From Metaphire vulgaris (taxonomy: Eukaryota > Annelida > Clitellata > Crassiclitellata > Megascolecidae): 64,000 nt of DNA. Below the pieces are notes generated by a model. The model worked only from the letters and a program-made list of their open reading frames with translations, searched no databases and was not told the DNA's origin. Below, in pieces: positions 35,885-49,048 of this stretch. The position numbers and the translations under genes were made by a program. The stretch spans positions 10,026,881-10,090,880 of the forward strand of contig CM030833.1 of NCBI GenBank assembly GCA_018105865.1, written 5' to 3'. Each line of letters starts with the position of its first letter. Positions within the stretch are counted from its first letter, which is position 1.

Positions 35885-36990
35885 ACTTAAATCACCAACT
35901 CGATGCCGATGACACTCAGCTATTCCTTTCTTTCTCAAGTTCTCACCTCTTTCATTTAATGCATCTATTGTTGAGCTTGAATCTGCATTCTCATCAATCT
36001 CTGCATGGTTGTCATCTAATCTCCTTGCTCTCAACCCATCTAAGACAGAGTTTCTTTTAATTGGACTACCCCAATAACTCAAAAAATTGACAATCCTAAA
36101 CTAGTTTTTGCTCCTGACACCACAATAATCCCTGTTCCAACTGCTAGAAATCTAGGATTAAAATTTGATTTTTTTCTAAACTTCAAATCACAAATCTCCC
36201 AATTTTCAAAAACCTGCTATGTTCATTATTCGTGACCTTCGCCGCCTACGCCCTTGCCTAGATACCAAAACTGCCTCCACAATTGCCACCTCAATAGTCC
36301 ACTCCAAATTAGATTAGTTTTACTCCCTCTACTATAACCATTCCAAAGCCTCCATCAGCAAATTGCAATCAATACATAATGCACTTGCTCGCGCTGTAAC
36401 TAAGTCACCTAAATTCTCTCATTTGATGATATTTCACCCATACTAAAACCATTACATTGGCTTAAAATAACCGAACGTATCCAATATAAGATAATAACAC
36501 TTACATATAGCTCACTTCAGTCATCAAAACCTGTCTACCTTAGATCACTATTAATCCCTCAGCCTCCTCGACCCACACGTTCATCATCTCACCTCACTTT
36601 GTCACGTCCACTGAATCAGTCATCCCTGAAAATTTGCAACCGTGCCTTCTCAAGTTCTCATACGCTGCACCTGAACTTTGGAACTCTATCCCAGATTCCC
36701 TCCGCAGACTTGGACACTTTCAAGCAATAAAATCTGAATCATCATTTCCTATAATCCCTGCATTATCTCCTCAAGTCTTCAGGTCTAAGCTTAAATCCTT
36801 CCTTTTTCTAAAATCATATCCTCCATAGCTGTAAGAACCTAGCCTCACTGCCCTTTGGATGTTGACTATTGCCTAGCTGATCATGTATCTTTCCCATAGC
36901 TAGTTTAAGAAAGGCTGAGCGCCTAAGAATAAGCAGCTACTGTTGTGCTGCATTCCAAGGCGCTATAGAAATCCACGAGATTTTACTTAC
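35885..36990 (+). pseudogene. 5'-truncated CR1/L2-type LINE (reverse transcriptase C-terminal part)
   Basis: Starts in the reverse-transcriptase catalytic block, reading DADDTQLFLS (35902 on) where YADD is expected. It continues with the recognisable C-terminal region of CR1/L2-like elements: PLHWLKITERIQYKI, then RPTRSSSHLTLSRPL and SYAAPELWNSIPDSLRR. Several frameshifts break it. A tail GGCGCTATAGAAATCC precedes ACTTACTTA repeats at the 3' end. Strong 5' truncation is normal for LINEs. Inactive. Confidence 0.85.
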
Positions 36991-38039
36991 TTAAATAAAA
37001 TTCGGTTAACTGTATTCGGTTGAATCTTTGCCGTTTTTACGCCATCTTTGCGTCTTGGCTGTATGCGCTTCAATTATTGTTCTGTCGAGGCGCCTGTCTT
37101 GCTGCTACGATTGATTGATTATCGTTGTGCGATGATTGTTGTGTCAATGAGGCTGTCTGGTTGCTTGCCAGGATGTAATTGCAACCACTTGAGTACGCTG
37201 TTCATTGATTTGTCAGGCTTTGTTAATAATAAGGCGATTGACATTCGAGTTATTCGTCAGTTGGGATGGAAGGCGAGGGGGAGGAGGGACACTCGAGGGA
37301 GGGGAGCCTTTGGTACCAATTGATCCGCCAGATATCGGGTCTTTGCCTGCATGTAGGTAGCAGAGGGCGCTGGTAAAATCGCGCCAGAAGCTTTCGTTTT
37401 ATCTCTTTCCTTGGAATCAGTCGACATTTACAGCTGTTCTTCGGACCCAGACGAACAATGGCGTAACCAGAGTAGTGAAATATAGAGGAGGAGGGAACGC
37501 CGACATTTCTATCTCCCGACTTGGGGCTTGGAACGGTTTTTGCAAATGCCAAGACTTGTCCCAGTTTGAGTAGGGGCGGCCCCCGTACTCTATCGTACCC
37601 ATGGATGCCCACACTTTGTGGGGAAAAGGGGCACTTGCCTCCTGGAAAATGCAAATACCAATATTTTCACATATAAATTTGAAAACCATGCTAGAATATT
37701 AACCGTGAACATTGTGTTTTGCTGAAAAAATTTCCATGACCATTGTGTTTTCTCCCCTCTGGAAAATTTCTGCGGGCGCTTGTGATCGTATTGACGCTAA
37801 TGCGGACGAAATCCGGTGTCGTTGGCGGTGTCAGTGATGACGGTGGCAGGCGCTGTCTGCTGTCGGCGCGCGCGTTTTCCGTGTGCTAACTGTCTGTTTT
37901 CGTCGAATTGAGCACGAAGATTAGCCCGGTTGTCATTGACCAGTCTTTAATCCGATTGAAGAAGATGAAGTCGTTGTATGATTGTATCTTCCATCAGATA
38001 GAAAATCATTGGACTTAAATGGTTGATGCAATTGCCTTG

Positions 38040-38040
<1 letters not shown>

Positions 38041-38099
<59 letters not shown>
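38041..38099. repeat. (TA)n microsatellite
   Basis: A pure TA run of about 58 bp. Confidence 0.95.
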
Positions 38100-38100
<1 letters not shown>

Positions 38101-41100
38101 TGACCTTCGTGCTTGCATCGATCAGCTAACAATCAGATCAAAGTGATGTAATCGAAGTCGTCGAAGATACTTTCAGTAAAATGTCGTGCGAGAAGATGAT
38201 CACTCTAACATAGAGCCATCTCTATTTACGTATACACACTGTATAAGACAAGCGGCAAATTTACAAGAAGGTCACTCTGCCATTCTTTGCTTTCAGTCAT
38301 CGTTCTACCAGGGTCACGTATATTATAATGACACAGCTGTGTTCTTCGCATATCATTAAATATGCTTGATTTGGTACACAGGATCTTATATTCCTCGGAT
38401 TTTATCAAAATAGGTGTCGATGTTTTTGCCAGAATTCACTGTTCGATGAATTCTACAGGTAAGCTAACAGTTGCTAACAAAAGTTTTAGAATTTCACTTG
38501 GCAAAAGAAGCGCCATCTCATATAGGCACTTAATTGGTCGTCGTAATCATGGTGAATGAGTGAGTGAGTGAATGCAACGCCTGTGGCTTGATGCTGGATC
38601 ATTGTTCAATGGGAATTCTATCACAGATGCCAAAGAAGTTCAATTATTTTGTGACTTATAGCTTGAAATTCAGACAGTTCAGGCTTAGACACTCTAGAGG
38701 AGTGTAGACTCTTAATCTGTTGCCGTGAGCTTATTACCTGCGCTGCGTTCGTCGTTGCTGAAACTTCGCCTGTGTTCGACTGTATATTATATACTGGTAT
38801 TTGGCAATCTGTTCAGATTCTGCAATTTAATTTTCTAACGAGAGAAATACCTCCCTAAAAGTAGTGACACGCATTTCTTAATGACTTTGATTTCTTTTGT
38901 CAAACCGAAATTTAGAATCTTCAGAGCAGTTGATTATGCAGAAGTATTGACATCGTGGCTTAGGATTACCATTTATGGATCATTGGCGTAAACTTGATTG
39001 AATAAGTGGGAGCCCAAAACCTATGCACTTCCCCTTCTCCACTGCAGCTTCTCAAAAAGTGGGAGTTTCGAGCCTAGGGGCTTAATAGAAGTCTACGCCT
39101 AGGTACTAGATAGTCTATAAATTGGTCTTGAGAGATAGACTGGCGACAGTGCATTGGGCTGCAAGAATTTGCCAAATTAAATTTGAGTCTGGTGCTGTCA
39201 CTTCCTATTCACGGGAGCTTGCATTTAATCGAAATTTAATGCATTTGTCGTGAAACCGAACGTAATTCTAACGACGGCGGTCGGTATTCTTCGTACGCGA
39301 GTTTTTTAAAAGCGTGTCTCTGCTAGACGTGAAGGTTTCATAAATACGAAAACTTTTCGTTGATTAGGTCTAAGTCTCTAAGATGTTTTTTTCTAATTTC
39401 ACCTTTTCGGTGTTACGTAACGTCGTAAGAAAAGTCGACTTACAAGCATCCGCTTGACTTGGTCAAAGCTTCTACGACGCATTTCTTAATGACTTTGATT
39501 TATGATCTGCCATCAGTGTTTACTTTGCTGGATATAATCTACTTCCTTGTTTTAGTCAGATTCTAATTCGATGTCACAAAAGTCGTATAAAAATAATTAG
39601 CTGGCGAAGTCAATCCTTTCGGTTCAGTTCCTTTAGTTCCAATCGATCTTTATCTCATGTCTTTCTGCCGCCTCTACCGAGAATACCTGGTCGTGCACAA
39701 AGGTGCTGACAGGTATGACAGGCACTGGTCTTTGTTCCGTAGTATTCCAGGTGATCAGAAGGCCGGAATGGCTTGGTAGCTTCAACATTGGCGTGAATCT
39801 CCTTTGAAAAAGCTTGGTCTTGGAAGATTAGCCATCGAATCAGATTTATTCAGCTGTAAAGTACGCTGATATTGACAACATGGAGACGGTGCATGGAGGC
39901 TGACGATAAATTGGTGATCTAGTTACTTTTCCTTCTGACAAATGGAATAAAAGTTCGTCGGCGGCGTTTTAAGTTTCTGCGTCTGATGAAAGCAGAGACT
40001 GTTTGATTCTCTTTGAGTCGTGGCCACTCGGCCTTGACTCAGTTGGCTCTATTAATATATGTCATAAAAGTCTGAACTCAAACATCGGAAAAACGACCCT
40101 CCTAAATGGAATGTCATTTTGTGTTTGAGCCGAACAACATCGACGCTGTCGGCGTTTTAAGTTGAACTTCGCTAACAACGATTTCTTTATTCCGGACCCG
40201 TTCGGTCCTTCTTTTTACTGATGTTAATGTGCAATTATTGCGCATGTGCTTTATCTGTGAACAATGATAGCGTGGTTTTTGCGCTATAGGAAGAGAATGG
40301 CTAGTTTTAATAACTGACCATACTGCTTATGCCCTTCTCAAGCGCTATGTAGACAAATGGTCAAGGCGAAAAATCTGTTGGTTATTTGAAAACAAAGACT
40401 TGAGCGACATAGTTGTATTCACACATTCAGAGGATTTGCCTCGGTTAGTTTTCTGTTGAGATTTTCTTGCATATCAGGGTTTGACGCGATTCATATTGTC
40501 GCTCGATTTTTCCACCACTTGAATATTTCATAAAACAAAATCGACGGCGCTAGAGCAATTTACATTCATAACGTTACTAAATGTGAAAAAATCAGGTCAT
40601 CAAGGTGATGAGAGAGTTGTTAAGGTTGCTTAACAATAAACACCGCCTATATACCGGGACTCTTTTAATTTGGCAAAGCGCGTTTTGATTAGCACTGTAA
40701 TTAGCTAACCTCGAGCTGGCTTGAATTCCTGCCGCACAACTGTATACATCATACAGTATGTGCATGTACGAGTGTGTGAAATAAGTGTTCATTTACAATA
40801 GCCTCATGTCTCGCGTATTTAACTGTCAGCAAAGGCCTAGATATGCGCAGGATATCACGAGAATAAGCTGTAGCTACAGCAACTGACTAAATGACACGGA
40901 AATGTGTTGTTATACTGTGTTGCCTTATGTGGCGAAAATCGCCATGCTATGATATTTCAATAAAGTGGTGTTGGTTACTATAGGTACACGTGTACCGGTT
41001 GGGTTCTGTAGTGCCTATCGGCGTTACATGTGGACGTGGTGTTATCAACGATCAACTGTCTGAGCCGCGTTCTCTAACTAATTATGATTTGTTCGTGAAA

Positions 41101-41280
41101 GTTGGCAAATGATTTTAAGAACGCTTCATGATTATTTCGCTTTACCTCCGAGGAACTTGGCAGGAAATTTGATCGGGACCCTATCGGACCACTGCATGCG
41201 GCTGGGATGATCGTGGAAATGTTTGGCGACCTGCGCATTCTCTGCGGGGGGGGGGTTTCCCGTTTGGCTGTCCCGACGTT

Positions 41281-41340
41281 TGAGTATCCTAGTGAGTATC
41301 CTAGTGAGTATCCCAGTGAGTATCCTAGTGAGTATCCTAT
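41281..41340. repeat. 12-bp minisatellite, five units
   Basis: Five head-to-tail copies of GAGTATCCTAGT with one or two substitutions. Confidence 0.92.
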
Positions 41341-41934
41341 GATATATCCTATAGATGGTTGGAGACCTTTTGTTTTATTAAATAAAAGAGTTCCATTATG
41401 CCAAACTAAATTACAAAATATCAACAAAATACACGTTATGACACATCAAGGGTCACTCCATAGCATTTGATGCCAGTAGGAGGACTGAAGGGTTAGCGCC
41501 TTCAGTATTTCTCGGCCTCAGTTGAATGAGGACGGTTGCCAGCCTTTCCTCTGTCACCTTCTCATCTACTAGGCACCCCACCCCGACGGGACTGGGGCAG
41601 AAACAACTGAAGTTCCTGTCGCGGTCGAGGTTTGGACCAAAGACCTCATGACTGATGGACGACCCGGCTCGTTAACAGCTGATATACGACGAATGCAATA
41701 TGACCTAACATTATATGGAATGGCACATGACAGCAGAGCATGCAGAATATCGAATAACACGACCCATTTCGGATTATTACGATTACATGACACATGACTC
41801 ACAGATTGAAGTGGTTCAGGAGACGTAAATATTGAAGAACAAATGCACAACTTTATATTCATCCTGTTGCACTTCAGGTCTTGTAATTCTTCGTGTTCTT
41901 ACTCTTTTCTGCCTTAATAACATCTAATATTTAA

Positions 41935-42341
41935 GGGACTGTCCATTAATTATGTCAATTTTTGGGCAATTTTTGACCCCCTCCCCCACTTGTCAACAAC
42001 TGTCAACTTTCAATTACCCCTCCTCATAATTATGTTGAAAACTTTTGACCATCCCCCAAGACCAATGACAGGTTCCAATAACAAGGTTACTTTTTTGCGG
42101 TGATGACCATTTTACCCCTTTTTGCTCATCGAGTGTCAAAATGTGGTGGTGATTACCTTTTTGCCATGCTTTTTTCCATTGTAATAAGTAATATTCCATG
42201 AAATTTCCTATTTTTTGATTATTTGTAAAAAATGAAATTGTTAACGTCAACTTCTCTTGACCCCCCTTCCCCCTGTCAACAAATGTCAAACTTTTTCAAA
42301 CCCACTCCCCAAAATTGTTGATGTAATTAATGTACAGCCCC
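41935..42341. mobile_element. Harbinger-like MITE, copy 1
   Basis: GGGACTGTCCATTAATTA and TAATTAATGTACAGCCCC are inverted ends with a 3-bp TAA duplication (41932-41934, 42342-42344), typical of PIF/Harbinger. A variant of the shared motif lies at about 42104-42132. Sister copy at 58292. Confidence 0.8.
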
Positions 42342-42600
42342 TAAGACATTTTACAATACAATACAATGCAAAATCTCTTCATTCAAATCAACCATGACTA
42401 TTCTTGCCACGAACATGGGCCACGAATCTCTGTGGAAAATTAACTTTTATTGGACGTAATAAACGAATGACATGACTGATACATCGTTACATTTTCCGTT
42501 GGTCTTTGCTCACCTTTAAATAGCAAGTAATTTAGCAGTTCAAAATAAAAGGTCGCAAAATCTCGGCGCTGTGAATTGCTCTCTTTTCAATATGACTGTA

Positions 42601-42885
42601 TAGGTAAAGGTAGGTCCCGTACTCGAGTCCGAGCGTTGGGTTTCGGCATTTATCTCCGGCCTGGGCAATCAGCGACGTAGGTGGTATAATCCATTAATCC
42701 AGGGTAGGTTGCCATTACTTTCCCCAGACCCACGTCTTACTTCGCAACTTAACGCTGCTCCTCATTTTATCACCGCCCTCTAGCGAGTAAGACTGAGTCG
42801 ACCTTAGGGCTCCTGCGGGAATTGAACCCGCGACCTTCTGCTCCATCGTCCAGCGTTGTTACCACTCTTCTAACTTCCCGCCCAT
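42601..42885 (-). repeat. tRNA-derived SINE, antisense, copy 2
   Basis: On the minus strand GGTTCAATTCC (42818-42828) is a good B box, preceded by an A-box-like TTAGAAGAGTGGTAACAAC. The body matches 27445-27720. Confidence 0.75.
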
Positions 42886-43008
42886 ATGACTGCATACGCT
42901 ATGCAAATAGATTATGAAATTGCCTACTCGCAAAGTTGGACAACAAATTTTCCCAGATCTTCAGTTGAACGGAGGTATTTTCAGTTCAGCCATATGTAGG
43001 GTTGCTAG

Positions 43009-43408
43009 GCGTCCGGAAAAAGGAGGACATGTCCTCCTTTTGGGCCTCGTGTCCTCCGTCCTGCAGGCATTGACCTGAAATGAGAAAGTGGACATGTAAT
43101 TAGCAATTGGCCAATTGCACACTATCATCGACGCTCAATGGCCAAAGAAAAGAAACCAATTGACTTTGCAAGAGAATTCTTCTCACCTGCAGAAAATGCC
43201 TTGCAAGTAGTTTTTATGTGGAAATGAAAGTTGCTTTGTTACCTGTACTGCGAGGACCTTTTTGCTCGTCTAGATTTTTAACCCGATCGATGTAAGCCAG
43301 TCGTTGTCAGAGGCACGAATTTCACGGTCTCTTTCCTTTGTCCAGCTTTGTCCTCCTTTATAACCTCTGTTTCCTTCTTTGGACATGGAGGTATCTGGCA
43401 GCCCTTGC
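43009..43408. mobile_element. MITE with AGGGTTGC ends
   Basis: Left AGGGTTGCTAGGCGTCCGG and right GGTATCTGGCAGCCCT are imperfect inverted repeats, with GGAGGACATGTCC inside the left end and TTGGACATGGAGG near the right. It contains GACCTTTTTGCTCGTC (about 43255-43270). No certain duplication. Confidence 0.6.
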
Positions 43409-43573
43409 CTTACGCGACATGATTTTCTATGAATGAATTGGATAGCATTACACTGAAATATTTCTTTGAGACATGATGAGACGAAGATAGGGGTTATTTA
43501 ATTTATACTGAAATTTGAATAATAAAAATCGAATTCCCAGTGTTGCTTCAGTCCATAAAACGAGTAGGGTTCA

Positions 43574-43576
<3 letters not shown>

Positions 43577-43611
<35 letters not shown>
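43577..43611. repeat. (GT)n microsatellite
   Basis: Short GT run. Confidence 0.9.
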
Positions 43612-43613
<2 letters not shown>

Positions 43614-44616
43614 TGCTGCGCAGCTGCTGCTAATAAGCGCATTATTTAGCTGTCGCTGTTGACGATATATGGATATGCCCCAACCATGCCTCGACTCTCA
43701 TCTGTAGTTTAATATTCCATCTGCATGATGCAGTCGGATTCTTAGTTATCTGCTAACAAGCTAATGGCACTGTCCAACGAACTCCTTACGGACTCTTCAG
43801 TCTTCAGGCGGAATAGAAGGGTAAACAACTGTCCCCTCGCCTGCTGTTCTCATCGCTTTGTTAGTTGCTTTGTGTTTTAACTATTCCATAGACTGTTCAT
43901 TTCACTTCTGCGTTTCTGTCTTGATCTCTGTCAGTGTCGTGTGTACTGCTTGATACTCAAGAGACCAGATTTCAAGTATTGCATTAAACGTGAACTTAGA
44001 GAGGCAAATGAGTGGAAGCAAGGTTAGCTGGTCAAGCTCTCCTCCTTCGATCCGCTATTGTCCATGCAAATCTTCGTATAACCGTCCGATTTACCGTTAC
44101 AAGAAACGGAATGCGTTTAAGATCATGAACTGCTTTCTTTCAAACCCCGATACGTTTTAAGATTGTCAGAATTCCTAATCGGACTCAGTCTCAGTCTGAT
44201 CGAATAGGGCATCCAACTAAAGATGATCAACATTTGTAATCGTAGAATTTAAATTGTCGTGATGTTGTTATTTCTCTCAGAATCCAAAATTAAGTTCGCG
44301 AATATTCGTTATATGCTGGACAGTTGATCACGGCGACCCATCCAAACATCAACCAAGGTCAACCTTGTTCTGTCTTATTAAGTTGAGTGGTTATCGTCAT
44401 TGTTGATTTTCATTAGAGGTTCTGGAGCGATGTGTCATTTGAAGTCACAAACCAGTTCTGCGCTTGAAGATTGTCTTGAAACTGTCGTGATTAGCTGTTA
44501 CACGAGAAAATGAAAGGTTGATTGATTGGCGGTCGATAGACAGTGGCGATAAGACGCCAATAGCTGAATGGATGGATGAAGTGAATACTGACATTATGCT
44601 GACTCAGCATTTCGCC

Positions 44617-44618
<2 letters not shown>

Positions 44619-44668
<50 letters not shown>

Positions 44669-44720
44669 GGTGAGCTTCTATAGCGCCATTATAGTAATGC
44701 ACTTAGCATCAGTCAATGGT
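44619..44720 (-). repeat. (TTA)n with LINE 3'-tail-like sequence
   Basis: A TTA run at 44619-44668. The adjoining sequence on the minus strand reads ATGGCGCTATAGAAGCTCAC, close to the tail of the LINE at 36960. The triplet run may be that element's 3' end. Confidence 0.45.
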
Positions 44721-44994
44721 CGTTCTGGATTTGAATCATAATCCTTTGTTGTCAGATCCGATGAGTCAAGTGATTCATTGTCGGCCATCCAGAGTTGTAC
44801 CGATCAAGCGCGCCAGAAAATGATTTGGGGCAATTTGAAGTTGAAGTTTGATCGAAACTGATGACGATTTGAGCATCGTCGGCTTAAAGGTGGTGCTCAA
44901 AAACTGTCTTAGGCAAACAGGGGGAGAAGAGTTGCTGTATAGACTCTATAGAGAGTCAAAAAGAGTGGACCTAGGACGCAGCTCATGACTGAAG

Positions 44995-45171
44995 CGTGTG
45001 TGACTGTGTGCGTGTGTGTCTGTGTTTGTCTGTGTGTGTGTGTGTGTGTCTGTGTGTGTGTTTTAACGGCTGTCAAATAATCTGGTGCTATATAAATTAG
45101 CTTGAGCCTGGTGGCTCGACTCTTGAGTATAATTATGACATCTTTTGACGCTTTGTGCTCACTCCGCTCTT

Positions 45172-45219
<48 letters not shown>

Positions 45220-45246
45220 GTCTGTCTCTGTCTCTGTCTCTGTCTG

Positions 45247-45304
<58 letters not shown>

Positions 45305-46176
45305 CCTCTCCTGCTGTTTCCGTTTCGAAGGCTTGCTGTAGCTTGTTGTTGATTTACGCAAATTGGCGGTTCAATTAGGATTGTTAATCTATTGATTGAG
45401 GCTGTCGGACCCTGCAGCCGACCGCCGCCGCCCGCCGCCGCCGTCGTTGCGGTCGATGGCGGCGGCGGCGGCGGCCGATGTGCGGCTATTAGGGACGCCG
45501 ATGCCGCTTCCTCGGCGGCGACGGCGGCGGCGGCGGCGGCGGAGCGGAGCGAGGGATTCGGAACGAGTTGGTTCTGGCGGAATAGCAATAAGTGAGTCGG
45601 TGTATAATCGGTCTTCATCAGTCTCTCTATCTGCTCTCTATCTTTTACCCACTTCGCCTTCCGTAGTCTGTAGCCTTCCGTCCGTCCGTCCACACATCCA
45701 TCCACACATCCATCCACACATCCATCGATGAACGCAAAAACAAACAGAAACGCCTAACTAGAGAAACTTATACTGGATTAAGGAACTAATGACCTACTGT
45801 ATACACCATACGGAATCAATTCGATTAATGACTACAGACGCCGTTGAAAAAAGACAAGATGGAAGATTGTGCCCGAGCACAAGTTCTCATGACTTTTTCA
45901 TTAGCTCATTCATTCACTCGCTCATTATTTCATTCATTCATTCACTCATCCATTCATTACATCAATTCATCCATCCATTCATCGATCTGTCCGTCCATCC
46001 ATCCATCCACCCATCCATACATCCATCCATCCGTACCATCTATCCATCCATCCATCCATCTATCCATCCATACATTCATACATCCATCCATCCAGCCATA
46101 CATACATTTCGTTCCCTGTACAGCGCCTTTGACTTTAGCCACCTAGCTATGTTACTGCGCTTAAGAAATTGTCAAG

Positions 46177-46229
<53 letters not shown>

Positions 46230-46781
46230 ATACATATACATACATGCATACATACATACATACATACATACATACATACATACATACATACATACATACA
46301 TACATACAGTACATACATCCTTCTTCCCTCTATTAGTTCCTTTCTCCCCCTCTGCCCTTCCTCTCGTTAAGTTTTGATATTATTGTTGGTCATTTGGAAT
46401 TTCTGGTCTTTCGGTCCCTGTCCCTCTCCTTCTTTGTCTCTGCCTGTCTCTTTCCCTGTCTATGTTGTTTTGTGTATCTTTTTGCGTAGTTGATGCACAG
46501 TGTCGAGAGTTCACTATCCATCGTTATCTACTTTTTACTCTGCCTATCTGTAGCTCTCTACGTCAGTTCCATAAGTCAGCCAGACATACTGTCGACATGT
46601 CAATGTGTCAGTCAGTCAGTCAGTCGGTCGGTCGGTCGGTCGGTCAGTCAGTCAGTCAGTCTGTCTGTCTGTCTCTGTCTGTTTGGCTGTCTGTTTGTCT
46701 GTGTGTCTGCTCGGCTTGAGTTTCCAGCGGACTCGGCCTGTTTTCTTCAGCCACTGATGCGCTTGGCATAAGAGGAGAGAG

Positions 46782-46830
<49 letters not shown>
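44995..46830. repeat. Dense microsatellite cluster
   Basis: In order: GT-rich (44997-45062), (CT)n with CTGT interruptions (45173-45303), GGC/GCC repeats (about 45421-45545), ATCC/CATT repeats (45897-46115), (AAT)n then (ATAC)n (46180-46308), GTCA/GTCG/GTCT repeats (46604-46700) and (GA)n (46774-46829). Protein-like frames here are repeat translations. Confidence 0.9.
45392..45600 (+). promoter_or_regulatory. CpG/GCC-rich island in TCF/LEF intron 3
   Basis: A GC-rich island inside an AT-rich intron, built of GCC/GGC triplets and ending at a donor-like CAATAA|GTGAGT (45592). It could be an internal first exon, 12 kb before exon 4. No frame through it reaches that donor in the phase 0 needed by exon 4, so such an exon would be non-coding. 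Confidence 0.3.
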
Positions 46831-47099
46831 AGGGGAGAGCAGCTACTACTAATATCTTACTCATTGTTGTTCCTTCTTCAGTCGATAAATTCTCTCAATG
46901 AACCAGAAATAAAGACGCAGAACAAGAGCAGAGTTCACTCCCGCTGCTTTTCCATTTTCTAATCAGTTGCATGCTATGTCTTCTGTTGAATATAATATTT
47001 CGACTACGTCGCGATGAGTTTTTTGTCTATTTCTTTGAAAAGCAAAACTTCTCGAATGATTCTGATGATAGATGATAATTGATGACGGTGATTGTCGCT

Positions 47100-47117
47100 G
47101 TTGCATAATGATGATGG

Positions 47118-47153
<36 letters not shown>

Positions 47154-48400
47154 TGATGATGATGGCGTTGGTAGTAATAGTACTGATCGATCTTTTGGCA
47201 TTTCCGTCGAGCGTTGTAAATGATTAATGACAATTAACGCTTTGTGGTCGACGGGCATTAGCCGTGGACTGCGCACGAAATATTAAGATAATTGAAAACA
47301 CTTATCGATAAGTTCGCCTCTTGTTTCCATCTCTTGTTTGCTCCTATGGAGAATGCTCTGCAATGCTTGGCCCATTGTGCCAGGTTTTGTAATTTATGAG
47401 CCTAAACGAGAGCTCCGTTATCCTATCTGCATAGTAAAATTTGACGATCACGTTTACTTTTACTGAGAATTTTGGCAAAACCTGAGGAGTTAAAGTTTCT
47501 AAAATTTCAGTCGATTAATTTGATGTATGAAATCTTCACGTTGCAATTCTTTCATTGGGCCGCCTCTAAACTTCGCTTCGATTACATATTTTACCCATCG
47601 TTCTCCAATTTTTTTGGTAGTCTTCCAGTTTCCCCCATTGTCATTCTCTTACAGTTTTCCCATTACACACAGGCGGGCATGGGAAACTGATTTTGTGGTT
47701 AGAACCCAGTGCGTCGCCACAATTTGCGCCTGTGTCATTGAGTCTTAGTTTCTGTGTCTATCTGTCTATCTCTCTGTCTGTCTGTTTCTGTCTCTCAGTA
47801 GGTCCTTTGTGCTTGTCGGTGTCTTCGGGGCATATGTTTCTTTTGTCACCTTTGCTTTCACGATCTCCAAGAGCTGATTTGTTTGCTATCTTGGAGATCC
47901 GATAGTCTTGTATAGCGGTGATGACGACGACGACGACGACGACTACGGTCACAGGTTTGATCGCTCAGCGCTGATTAGATATTGTCGTCGTCGGAAAGTT
48001 ACGCAAACATGCTTCTAATCTTTCTGTTTCATCCATTAGTCGAACTTTCTTCTTCGTCGTCGTCGTCGAATTCTCTCCGAACAGAATTCGAGCGCTGGTC
48101 TCTGCGGAGGACAGAGTGTCCGAGTCGTCGTCGTCGAGTACCTCGCCGTGTACTGCGCCCGATCTCCATCCGCCCTCCATTATGACGCTGTAAGGTTATC
48201 TGGTCGTCTCCGTGTTTCGTCGCTTTGAAGACGGGTTGACCAGCGTTTCGTTGGTCAATCGATTTAAGTGGATGGACGACCAACAGGTGGCGGCGCTGCT
48301 GCTGTCGCTGCGGTGCGCGCCTCTGAGTGTATATTGCGGTGTCACTTTGCTCGCTCTCTCTCTCTCTCTCTCCTTCGGTCAGACATCCATAAATCAACTG
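47100..48400. other. GAC/GTC-repeat and CpG-rich intronic stretch
   Basis: (GAC)n at about 47128-47153 and 47923-47943, GTC repeats near 48053-48070 and 48127-48137, and (CT)n near 48353. The sequence is CpG-rich around 48040-48310. No exon with matching phase found. Confidence 0.5.
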
Positions 48401-48930
48401 ATGCAATTAGCGCAATTAACTAAGGCTTCGCGATAGGCGATGAAAAGTTCAGAGTTGGTGGAGTCTTATTGAAACACACTTCTTTAAGTCACTTTCGCTT
48501 AGATCTATCTGTTCTAGTTCCTTGTCTGATCTGCATGGCGGTCATCTTCGCTGGGTATGCGAAACAGACGCTAAGAGTATTACACAAACGTTCGGATCTA
48601 TAATATAGGCCTAGATGCGGAAATAATTAAGAAATGCGATGGTTTTTTTGCACCGTTGCCGAATGAAACGCACAACGAATCAATCAGACGTTAACCAGGT
48701 TTTAGTGAAGTTAATGATTGGACGCGGTCTTTGATCTTGCGCGTAAATTGTCATCATCAATCGCTAAGAATAATTATTGTTTACTGGTTTATGTGATCGA
48801 GGCTCATTATTATTACTGACATGGACGTAAAGGGAATTAGTAGGCCTAATTTATTTCACAAGTAATGGTAAGTACGAGTATTTAGCTGCTACTACTGCTG
48901 CTGCGCTACTAGGCTACAACTGCTATACTA

Positions 48931-49048
<118 letters not shown>

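Noticed and set aside
38430..38459. Mini-exon ending CTACAG|GTAAGC in TCF intron 3
   Set aside because: A good donor, but no upstream acceptor gives an open frame except a 26-nt piece, and exons 3 and 4 already join in phase.
39658..39780. 40-codon frame MSFCRLYREYLVVHKGADRY
   Set aside because: No homology, splice support or conserved context; expected by chance in this length of DNA.
41281..41340. CRISPR-like array
   Set aside because: Units are contiguous 12-bp repeats without spacers, in animal intron DNA.
45102..46181. Many Ser/Leu-, Arg- and Ile/His-rich frames
   Set aside because: Products of CT, GCC and CATC repeats on both strands.
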